Both the position numbers and the translations under genes were made by a program. The notes below the pieces were generated by a model. It was not told the DNA's origin, ran no database searches, and worked only from the letters and a program-made list of their open reading frames with translations. Below are positions 1 to 6,613 of a stretch of 18,035 nt of DNA, one piece after another. Every line of letters begins with the position of its first letter. Position 1 is the stretch's first letter. The DNA lies in NCBI GenBank assembly GCA_030643245.1, contig DAOWME010000031.1, positions 1-18,035 on the forward strand, read 5' to 3'. Source of the DNA: Deltaproteobacteria bacterium (GTDB taxonomy: Bacteria; Desulfobacterota; UBA8473).

Positions 1-14
1 AGGCCATCTTTGCC

Positions 15-80
15 CGATCTTCAAACACAAAATCCTCGAAATAGGCAAAACTATTCCTGTGGTTTTGTATTTTCAGATCG
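15..80. repeat. Long imperfect inverted repeat / nested hairpin
   Basis: The arm at 15-35 (begins CGATCT, ends ACAAAATCC) is the imperfect reverse complement of the arm at 61-80 (begins GGTTTTGT, ends AGATCG). The mismatches cluster in the middle. Inside the loop, GAAATAG (38-44) faces CTATTCC (51-57) across GCAAAA with one mismatch, so the whole 66 bp can fold into one long hairpin on either strand. There is no adjoining T-run on the minus strand, so it does not look like an intrinsic terminator for waaA. It could be part of a MITE-like repeat or a structured RNA. Confidence 0.5.
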
Positions 81-148
81 AACAAATCTGACCTAAATCT
101 GAGCGCCAACTTGAGGAAGTTATTTCGGCCACGTCCCTAACGCAGTGA

Positions 149-176
149 AATTTAATATATGGAAATCTATAGTCAA
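149..176 (-). promoter_or_regulatory. Possible minus-strand sigma70-like promoter after waaA
   Basis: On the minus strand TTGACT (176-171) is followed after 16 bases by TAAATT (154-149), set in an A/T-rich stretch. It would direct transcription leftwards through the hairpin region and out of the window. The -35 match is good and the -10 match is moderate. Chance occurrence in A/T-rich DNA is quite possible. Confidence 0.22.
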
Positions 177-204
177 TGTAGGTTGTTGATACCTTCCCGC
201 GACT

Positions 205-1497
205 TCAGATGAATCGATCTATTATCTCCATATTCCGCAGAGTTGCCCCTTGATTCTTTCTAATTACACCGTATGCTGCCTCCCCTAAGTCCTTTAAAAG
301 GGAGGGGTCGTTCAGCAACCTCCTTGTCTGCAAGATAAATTCGTCCTTATCTCTCACCTGGACCCCGCCACCGCTGTCCTTTAACACCCCGGAGATCTCT
401 AAAAAGTTATGCATATGGGGGCCGAAGATTACGGCTTTCTTGTAAGCCGCCGGCTCCAAAAGGTTGTGCCCGCCTACCTTTACAAAACTCCCTCCAACAA
501 AAACAAGGCATCCGATACTGTATGTCCCGCATAGTTCTCCTATTGTATCAAGAAGGACTACGTCCCTATCCTCTGGGTCTGCCGGCATAGGATGGTCCGT
601 CCTTCTTACCCAAATGAGGCTCCGTTTAGATAGTATATTTCCGACCTCCACAAATCTCTCCGGGTTCCGTGGCGCAAGAATGAGTACCAGGTCAGGACAT
701 TCCGTCCTGATATCTTCGAAGACATCGAGGACAATCTCCTCTTCACCCCTATGGGTACTCCCTGCAACAAAAACCTTACAGGTTGGCTTCAGTCCCATCG
801 AATTCAATATGCGCATTTTCTCCGCATCGCTGATCTCAGGGACTTCCTGGTCGAATTTTAGATTCCCCGTTGTCACCACCCTCGATCTGTCAGCCCCAAC
901 TCCCGTTATCCTGTCGTAATCCACATTAGATTGCATAGAAAAAACCGATATATTCTGAAATATCACCTTGAAAAACCATTTAAACCACACATATCTTCGG
1001 TATGATCTGGGAGATACCCTGCCATTAACAATCATGGAAGGAACCTTGCGTCTCCTCAACTCTCTTAAGAAGTTTGGCCATATATCGGTCTCCACCAGTA
1101 TGAACAGCCTAGGATTAATGGCCCTGATCACCCTTTTGACCACCCACGTATAATCCAATGGAAAGAAGATGACAGCGTCTACACCCGTGAGTCTTGAATT
1201 GGCCGTATAATTTCCTGTCTCCGTAACTGTGGAAACAAGGATCTTGGCGTTTGGGTGTTTCTCCTTGATCATTCCGATTAAGGATAGGGATGAGAGTACT
1301 TCCCCCACTGAAACCGCATGAATCCAAACAACGGTTTCTCCGGAAAGGTCTTCTACCAGCTTTCCCGGCAGGAACCCCAACCTTTGAAGGAGGCTCCTCC
1401 GATACTTGCCGGTAGCTATCATCTTGAATAGATAGAAGGGAAGAACCAGTATTGATCCAAGGATCAATACCAGGTTATACAACGGATAGGTCTTCAT
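205..1497 (-). CDS. waaA: Kdo transferase WaaA (KdtA), GT30
   Basis: Transfers Kdo from CMP-Kdo to the lipid A precursor at the cytoplasmic face of the inner membrane; whether it adds one residue or more cannot be read from sequence. The 430-residue length is normal. Residues 1-25 form a hydrophobic N-terminal anchor. Family motifs are clear: HAVSVGEV (60-67, with the presumed catalytic Glu at 66), ETDIWPN (136-142), NGRVSPRSY (158-166), GNLKFD (211-216), GSTHRGEEE (246-254), and a GGSF...GGHNLLEP block (335-349) of the CMP-Kdo-binding half. The start ATG overlaps the stop of the preceding DUF374 gene in an ATGA arrangement, which suggests translational coupling. It is the last recognisable gene of the series. 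Identity is secure. Confidence 0.96.
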   Translation of the reverse strand: MKTYPLYNLVLILGSILVLPFYLFKMIATGKYRRSLLQRLGFLPGKLVEDLSGETVVWIHAVSVGEVLSSLSLIGMIKEKHPNAKILVSTVTETGNYTANSRLTGVDAVIFFPLDYTWVVKRVIRAINPRLFILVETDIWPNFLRELRRRKVPSMIVNGRVSPRSYRRYVWFKWFFKVIFQNISVFSMQSNVDYDRITGVGADRSRVVTTGNLKFDQEVPEISDAEKMRILNSMGLKPTCKVFVAGSTHRGEEEIVLDVFEDIRTECPDLVLILAPRNPERFVEVGNILSKRSLIWVRRTDHPMPADPEDRDVVLLDTIGELCGTYSIGCLVFVGGSFVKVGGHNLLEPAAYKKAVIFGPHMHNFLEISGVLKDSGGGVQVRDKDEFILQTRRLLNDPSLLKDLGEAAYGVIRKNQGATLRNMEIIDRFI

Positions 1498-2186
1498 TCA
1501 TGCTTCTCAAAATAAAGGTCCGCCTGATGGGTGATGCTCATGAGCCTCTCTTCCAACAGCCTTCTCCTCTCCTCCAGATAGTCCTCACCGCCTCTTTTCT
1601 CGACGTATATCGGCTCTCCCCACACATAAACACCCCTTGAAAATGGAAGGGGCAGTAAAAAAGCATCCCAGCTCTTGAATATCTTCCTCTTAGACGAGCT
1701 GAAAGCCATGGGGAGTATGGGAGCCCCACTCATCCGTGCCAGGTCGATAACTCCTCTTTGAACTTTATATCTTGGCCCTCTGGGACCATCCGGAGCCAAC
1801 ACCAAATCAGAACCACTCTTCAGCACACTAATCATTTTGCGAAGGGCGGAGAAACCACTTTTTCCGGTTGAACCTCGAATTGTCTCAAACCCCAAGAGTC
1901 CAACGGTCCTGCTAATGATCTCTCCATCACTATGGCGACTGATAAGACCGGAAACACCTTTTTCTTTATTGCGTTTGAAGAAGGCCGGAACCATGAGCAA
2001 CCGTCCATGCCAGAAAGCAACAATCACGCTCCTGTCGTCTCTCCAAAACTGTCTCACAGTCTCTGGATTATGTTCCGTTATCTTCAAGGTTAAAGACAAA
2101 AATCTAACAGTTAAACTCGCCAAAAAAGGCGCTGCCGTGACTTTTAGCCTCTTTTCCAGCTTCTTTCTGACCCTTTTGAATTTCAC
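1494..2186 (-). CDS. DUF374 lysophospholipid acyltransferase-like protein
   Basis: A member of the DUF374 family, related to the lysophospholipid/lipid A acyltransferases and commonly found beside waaA. From the chosen GTG start the product is 230 residues, close to the usual family length. Visible motifs are FWHGRLLMVP (58-67), SRHSDGE (83-89), RGSTGKSG (104-111) and APDGPRGP (131-138). The last is the family's most recognisable block. The classic H-X4-D acyltransferase motif is not present in standard form at HGRLLM. The open frame extends 59 codons upstream to 2363, but that extension is Pro/Gly-rich translation of a G/C-tract repeat. The GTG at 2186 has AAGGTG 8 bases upstream, so it is preferred. 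A role in lipid A acylation is inferred from the neighbours msbA and waaA. Substrate is unknown. Confidence 0.85.
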   Translation of the reverse strand: MKFKRVRKKLEKRLKVTAAPFLASLTVRFLSLTLKITEHNPETVRQFWRDDRSVIVAFWHGRLLMVPAFFKRNKEKGVSGLISRHSDGEIISRTVGLLGFETIRGSTGKSGFSALRKMISVLKSGSDLVLAPDGPRGPRYKVQRGVIDLARMSGAPILPMAFSSSKRKIFKSWDAFLLPLPFSRGVYVWGEPIYVEKRGGEDYLEERRRLLEERLMSITHQADLYFEKHE

Positions 2187-2194
2187 TGCATCAT

Positions 2195-2200
2195 CACCTT
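2195..2200 (-). promoter_or_regulatory. RBS deciding the GTG start of the DUF374 gene
   Basis: AAGGTG on the minus strand sits 8 bases before GTG at 2186-2184. The overlapping ATGs in the spacer are out of frame and hit a stop at once. This supports GTG as the start and places the upstream repeat outside the gene. Confidence 0.5.
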
Positions 2201-2215
2201 CGAAACCATAACTAT

Positions 2216-2318
2216 TCACTCCCCCCTTTGGAAAAAGGGGGGGGGGTCGGGGGGATTTATCTACCAGGTACAAGCAACCCCCCCCCCCCGGCCCCCCTTT
2301 ACGAGGGGGGGGGAGTGA
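2216..2318. repeat. G/C-tract inverted-repeat element (MITE-like)
   Basis: The element is bounded by an 11-bp perfect inverted repeat, TCACTCCCCCC (2216-2226) and GGGGGGAGTGA (2308-2318). Inside are two further hairpins: CCCCCCTTT/AAAGGGGGG (2221-2229 and 2234-2242) and CCCCCC/GGGGGG (2292-2297 and 2305-2310). Homopolymer runs reach G10 (2237-2246), C12 (2278-2289) and G9 (2305-2313). It lies between the msbA stop and the DUF374 start. Short C6TTT-x-AAAG6 palindromes of this style are dispersed in many deltaproteobacterial and Nitrospirota genomes (recollection, not checked here). It encodes no transposase. Confidence 0.7.
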
Positions 2319-2365
2319 GCGGTTACTCGAAACCTTCATTCGACCATGTAACTGGAACGTCAAAA

Positions 2366-4162
2366 CTACGGAGAATCTCCGGAAAGCAATTTTCTGGCTT
2401 TTGCAGGCATAGTCCTCGCAGAATTTAAAGGAACAACCTCTCCACCGTCACTGAACTGCAATTTATAGTATTTTGCGTATTCCCCATTCTTTCTGAGGAG
2501 TTCTTCGTGTGGTCCCTCTTCCACGATCTCCCCATCTATGATGACAACTATCCTATCAGCATTTCTGATAGTAGAAAGCCGATGGGCAATAATAAAGGTC
2601 GTCCGATCCTTCATGAGGTTTTCAAGGGCTTGCTGCACCTCGATTTCCGACTCTGTATCAAGAGAAGAGGTTGCCTCGTCAAGGATCAGAATCGGCGCAT
2701 CCTTCAATACAGCCCGTGCTATGGACATCCTCTGTCTCTGCCCACCAGAAAGTTTCACTCCCTGCTCTCCTACAATGGTGTCATGTCCCATAGGGGTTGC
2801 CATGATAAACTCATGCGCATTGGCAGTCTTGGCGGCCTTCAAAATTGCCTCATCAGGCCTATTGATATCCCCATAGGCAATATTGCTCCTTATGGTATCG
2901 TTGAACAAGATTGTCTCCTGAGCAACGATGGCGATTTGTGATCGAACAGACTCAATAGTCGCATCTCTGATATCCACTCCATCTATCAGTATAGCACCGC
3001 TTGTCACATCATAGAAACGGGGGATCAGATTGACCAGTGTAGTCTTTCCCCCGCCACTCATACCGACTAGAGCAACAGACTCCCCTATATTCACCTTCAG
3101 GGAGATATCCTTGAGGACTAATTCATCATCATATTTAAAGGAAACACACCGAAACTCTATAGACTTTGAGAAAGGTGGGAGGGGTTTCGCGTCTCTCTTA
3201 TCCCTGATTTCAGGTTCCGTGTCTAAAATATCAAACACCCTGACAGCGGCAGCCAGCCCTTGTTGGATAATGTTGTTCACCTTACTGAGCTTCTTCACCG
3301 GTTCATAAAGCATGATCAAACCTGCAAGGAACGAGAAGAAGTTGCCGGGTGTGGAATACCCCTTTATAACGCAGTATCCGCCATACCAGATAACCAAAGC
3401 GGACCCTAACCCTCCGATGAGTTCCATTACAGGGGAGGACATGGCACGAATCTTCAACGACTTCATAATCGTCCGGAACAGTCGGTTGTTTTCATCAGAA
3501 AATCTCTTGTTTTCGTATTCCTCCATCCCAAAAGCCTTTACAATCCTATTCCCGGATATTGTTTCCTGTAAGAGGGTTGTTAAGGCTCCCATGACTTTCT
3601 GGCTTTGGGTACTCACCTTTCGAAGTCTCCTTCCGAATTTTACAATGGGAACGACTGCAAGTGGAAAGATCAAGAAAGAGAAAATCGCCAACTTCCAATC
3701 TCGATAGAATACGACCCCGGTCAGCCCAATGATACTAAATGCATGTTTGAGTATACTTGTAACCGCATTGGATACCGCCGACTGTATCAGGTTTACATCA
3801 TTGGTGATCCTCGACATAAGGATTCCGGTGGGGGTTCTGGTGAGGAAAGAAAGGGAGAGTGTCTGTATATGACGATGGAGTTTATTTCTGATATCCGCAA
3901 CTACTCTCTGGCCTACATAGCCCATTAAGTAAGCTTGGCCATAATCGAATACCCCCTTCACTAAGTACAGCACGATGATCGCTATAGGGATCAAATAAAG
4001 CATAGAGATATCTTTATTGATAAATGTATCGTCTATTACAGGCTTCACTAAAAAGGCGACACCCGCGGTAGCAGCGGAAACAAACATCATGCATATCATG
4101 GCGCCCAGTAGTCTGAACCAGTAGGGCCGCACAAACTGAAGTATACGCTTATATAGTTCCAA
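2366..4162 (-). CDS. msbA: Lipid A export ABC transporter MsbA
   Basis: A homodimeric half-transporter that flips core-lipid A across the inner membrane using ATP. The 598-residue product has a six-helix transmembrane domain (about 15-310) followed by a nucleotide-binding domain: Walker A GMSGGGKT (367-374), Q-loop Gln415, signature LSGGQ (471-475), Walker B ILILDE (491-496), D-loop after it, and H-loop His527. The N-terminus (MELYKRILQFVRPYW) and the setting between lptF and the DUF374/waaA pair favour MsbA over other ABCB-type exporters. The ribosome binding site is weak (AGAGA-like, about 12 bases upstream). The last 28 residues beyond the usual end of the NBD are a short basic tail of no known meaning. 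Confidence 0.93.
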   Translation of the reverse strand: MELYKRILQFVRPYWFRLLGAMICMMFVSAATAGVAFLVKPVIDDTFINKDISMLYLIPIAIIVLYLVKGVFDYGQAYLMGYVGQRVVADIRNKLHRHIQTLSLSFLTRTPTGILMSRITNDVNLIQSAVSNAVTSILKHAFSIIGLTGVVFYRDWKLAIFSFLIFPLAVVPIVKFGRRLRKVSTQSQKVMGALTTLLQETISGNRIVKAFGMEEYENKRFSDENNRLFRTIMKSLKIRAMSSPVMELIGGLGSALVIWYGGYCVIKGYSTPGNFFSFLAGLIMLYEPVKKLSKVNNIIQQGLAAAVRVFDILDTEPEIRDKRDAKPLPPFSKSIEFRCVSFKYDDELVLKDISLKVNIGESVALVGMSGGGKTTLVNLIPRFYDVTSGAILIDGVDIRDATIESVRSQIAIVAQETILFNDTIRSNIAYGDINRPDEAILKAAKTANAHEFIMATPMGHDTIVGEQGVKLSGGQRQRMSIARAVLKDAPILILDEATSSLDTESEIEVQQALENLMKDRTTFIIAHRLSTIRNADRIVVIIDGEIVEEGPHEELLRKNGEYAKYYKLQFSDGGEVVPLNSARTMPAKARKLLSGDSP

Positions 4163-4250
4163 TGTTTTCTATCTCTTTAAGTATCATCAAGATTATCCTG
4201 ACAGTAACCCGCAACCGGTCTTTGATCTCCTGGGGGGTGGGGGGGGGGAG
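4163..4250 (-). other. lptF-msbA spacer with G6-T-G10 tract
   Basis: An 88-bp gap. Next to the lptF stop, the plus strand carries G6 (4232-4237), T, G10 (4239-4248); the minus strand is the matching C tract. It resembles half of the G/C-tract element at 2216-2318, sharing ACTCCCCCC on the minus strand. No terminator is visible, and the rest of the gap holds only a weak msbA ribosome binding site. Confidence 0.45.
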
Positions 4251-5426
4251 TTAAGGGGAATGGTAAGATCTTGATCTCAATTTCCTTAGAATCCGTTCTA
4301 TCCATAAGACAATGCCGATGGGCGATTCGTTGGCTGTCTTAATGAGCATGTATGCTCCCAGTGCACCTAGACAAAAGTTTGGTGCCCATAAAGCAACGGA
4401 AAGAGGTATATTCCCATTTTTGGCCAGGATCTCCCCGAAGGTGAGCAAGCAATAATAGGTGAGGATTACCACCAAACTTAGTACAAACCCCCATAGATTT
4501 CCGGATGGTTTCGATTGCACACCCAAGGGAACGGAAAGCAGACCAAACACCATACACGCGAAAGGGAGCGAGAATTTCTCATAGAGGACCTGTAACGGAT
4601 GGAAACAATTTTCCTCTTTCGCCCGAAGCGCTCCGATTTTTTCCTGTAGTTCAGCAACCGACATCTCCTTGTACTTCTTGTTCAAGACCCCTTTCTCCTC
4701 AATCATCGTTCCTAAATTAAGGTTTATATCGTAGGTATCAAAACCGATCTTTTGATATGTGTCCAGATCCCTCCCGGTTCTGTGGATGTTACCGTCGATC
4801 AATCTCAGGGTAACAATGAAAGACTTAGGATCAGATATTATATACCCTTCTCTGGCAATGATCGTATGAGCTTCCTCTTTCTCTCTTCCCTCTGAGACTA
4901 GAACGCCTTCCAATTTCTTGCCTCTCACGGCTATTTCATTGACATATAAGACCAATCCTTTAAAATCACTGTTGAATGTTCTCTCTTTTATACCAATCCT
5001 AGCTTTGGTCCGTGCAATATTGAAAATCAACTCACAATAAGAATGATTTGCCCAGGGGAGAACGTATATGGCCACAACGGAGGCTGAAATGTAACAGATT
5101 AAAGAGGCAACCATTATTGGCGTAAGCAGATCATAGAGGCTTATCCCGGACGCCTTCATCGCAGTGATCTCATTGTCCCCGGAGAGTCTCCCGAGAGCGG
5201 TCAGAACCGCCATTAACAGAACCATGGGGATGGTGTATATAAGAAAGGAAGGTATCGTATAGAGGATCAACCTCAAGATGTCAATAACCCTCACTCCTTT
5301 GTTAACCACCAACTCTGTCAACTTCAGGATGGCGTTCATCAAGAAGAGGAGGTTAAAGACCAGAATTCCAACCAGAAAAGGGCCTATAATCTCTTTAATT
5401 AAATAAAAGTTAATCGTCTTTTTCAT
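4251..5426 (-). CDS. lptF: LptF/LptG (YjgP/YjgQ) family LPS export permease
   Basis: Inner-membrane permease of the LptB2FG machine that extracts LPS for transport to the outer membrane. The 391-residue product has the family layout. Three N-terminal membrane segments (about 12-35, 50-85, 98-125) include the typical early block GRLSGDNEITAMKASGIS. A periplasmic beta-jellyroll domain follows (about 130-275), then three C-terminal segments (about 278-370). Only one permease gene is here, whereas the machine needs two different subunits, so the partner must lie elsewhere. I chose LptF over LptG on the MKKTINFYLIKEI-type N-terminus, and the choice is not firm. The gene starts 21 bp after lpxB and has no strong ribosome binding site, so translation may be coupled. 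Confidence 0.85.
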   Translation of the reverse strand: MKKTINFYLIKEIIGPFLVGILVFNLLFLMNAILKLTELVVNKGVRVIDILRLILYTIPSFLIYTIPMVLLMAVLTALGRLSGDNEITAMKASGISLYDLLTPIMVASLICYISASVVAIYVLPWANHSYCELIFNIARTKARIGIKERTFNSDFKGLVLYVNEIAVRGKKLEGVLVSEGREKEEAHTIIAREGYIISDPKSFIVTLRLIDGNIHRTGRDLDTYQKIGFDTYDINLNLGTMIEEKGVLNKKYKEMSVAELQEKIGALRAKEENCFHPLQVLYEKFSLPFACMVFGLLSVPLGVQSKPSGNLWGFVLSLVVILTYYCLLTFGEILAKNGNIPLSVALWAPNFCLGALGAYMLIKTANESPIGIVLWIERILRKLRSRSYHSP

Positions 5427-5447
5427 AACAGTGCCAAAAGGATCGCA

Positions 5448-6599
5448 TCAACCCGACAACATCTCGGTGGCAATTTTAGCTGCCCTTTGAGAAGCTCCGG
5501 GGCTACCCAGCTTTCTCTTCACCCAGGATAACTCGTTCTTCATCTTAAGGCGTAACACGTTGTCTTCCACTAGGTTTATAACTTCTTCGGCAATCCTCTC
5601 CGGCGTAACTTCTCTCTGAATTAATTCAGAGACTATCCGCCTCCCTGCCACCAGGTTTACCAACCCTATATCCGTAACCTTTACCAATAATTTCCCGATC
5701 AAGGCTGATATAGGAGAGACCTTGTAAATTATGACCATGGGAGCGTTCATTAACGCCGCCTCCAGAGTGGCGGAACCTGAAGCTACTACCACGACATCGG
5801 AAACATTTATTACATCATAGATGTTATCCTCGATCACATCGATCCTTGCAGCATTCGACGTCTTACTGATGATTTCTTCTATTTCGGCTTTACTGACGGT
5901 AGGCGCCACTGGTAACACGAACTGGGGATCATTCCACCTTATTCGCAGTATCTCGGCGGCCCCAAGCATCTCAGGCAAGAGGAGATTAACCTCGTTCTTT
6001 CTGCTTCCGGGAAGCAACCCTATGGTTATCCTGTCCTTGTCAAGTTTGAATCTCTCCAAAGCTTTCTCTCTGGAAAACTCTGATCTTACCGCATCTATCA
6101 AAGGGTGTCCCACAAATTCAACATCGAGCCTTTCCTTCTCGTAGAATGAGGTCTCGAAAGGAAGAATTACCAACATCTTGTCTACAAGACGAGCGATCTT
6201 CTTGACTCTACCCGGTCTCCATGCCCACACCTGGGGACCAATGTAATACAGGACCGGGACCCCTTTTTTTTTGGCAAACTTAGCAAGGTGAAGGTTAAAA
6301 TCCGGATAGTCTATTAAGATAACTAGATCCGGACTGTAAACTTCAAAAGATTTTTTCAGATCCCTTAACGCCCTCATGATCGTCTTTAACTTGGGAAAGA
6401 CCTCCATCACCCCGACAACAGCCATATCAGAAGAATCAAATAATATCTCGGCTCCCATCCCCCTGATCTTCTCGCCCCCTATTCCGTAGAAGTGTATACT
6501 GGGCTCCAGTTCCCTCGCGGCCTTAATCAGATTGGAGCCATGAAGGTCTGCTGAGGCTTCTCCTGCAACTATAAGGATTCTCTTTGATGACTCATCCAA
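5448..6599 (-). CDS. lpxB: Lipid-A-disaccharide synthase LpxB
   Basis: A GT19 glycosyltransferase that joins lipid X to UDP-2,3-diacylglucosamine, forming the beta-1,6 disaccharide at the inner-membrane surface. The 383 residues are normal for the family. Motifs: AGEASADLHG (12-21), DYPDFN (97-102), YYIGPQVWAWRPGRVKKI (118-135), FVGHPL (162-167), LPGSR (196-200), and an SGSATLEAAL block near 274-283. The only in-frame start after the upstream stop is TTG at 6599, preceded by GAAGGG with 8-base spacing; nearby ATGs are out of frame. A run of nine A on the coding strand (6264-6272) encodes Lys110-112. It starts just after the oxidoreductase gene. Confidence 0.96.
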   Translation of the reverse strand: MDESSKRILIVAGEASADLHGSNLIKAARELEPSIHFYGIGGEKIRGMGAEILFDSSDMAVVGVMEVFPKLKTIMRALRDLKKSFEVYSPDLVILIDYPDFNLHLAKFAKKKGVPVLYYIGPQVWAWRPGRVKKIARLVDKMLVILPFETSFYEKERLDVEFVGHPLIDAVRSEFSREKALERFKLDKDRITIGLLPGSRKNEVNLLLPEMLGAAEILRIRWNDPQFVLPVAPTVSKAEIEEIISKTSNAARIDVIEDNIYDVINVSDVVVVASGSATLEAALMNAPMVIIYKVSPISALIGKLLVKVTDIGLVNLVAGRRIVSELIQREVTPERIAEEVINLVEDNVLRLKMKNELSWVKRKLGSPGASQRAAKIATEMLSG

Positions 6600-6607
6600 A
6601 GTCTCAT

Positions 6608-6613
6608 CCCTTC
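6608..6613 (-). promoter_or_regulatory. RBS supporting the TTG start of lpxB
   Basis: GAAGGG on the minus strand ends 8 bases before TTG at 6599-6597. It overlaps the stop codon of the oxidoreductase gene (6614-6612). The frame upstream of TTG is closed by a TGA within about 15 bases, so no in-frame ATG is available. Confidence 0.5.

Larger units (their letters stand above)
1..204. other. Non-coding, structured region downstream of waaA
   Basis: No convincing gene lies between the waaA stop and the window edge. An open frame runs through part of it on each strand, but none has a start with a ribosome binding site or a recognisable product. In related clusters lpxK often follows waaA (general knowledge), and nothing here resembles it. 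The stretch holds a long imperfect inverted repeat (15-80), a short inverted repeat TCAGAT/ATCTGA (73-78 and 86-91) and a direct repeat AAATCTGA (84-91 and 95-102, 11-bp period). It reads like a dispersed structured repeat or an RNA element rather than coding DNA. Its identity is not established. Confidence 0.5.

Noticed and set aside
2187..2363. 59-codon N-terminal extension of the DUF374 protein
   Set aside because: The extension is Pro/Gly-rich translation of the G/C-tract repeat and matches nothing in the family. The GTG start at 2186 has a suitable ribosome binding site and gives the normal length.
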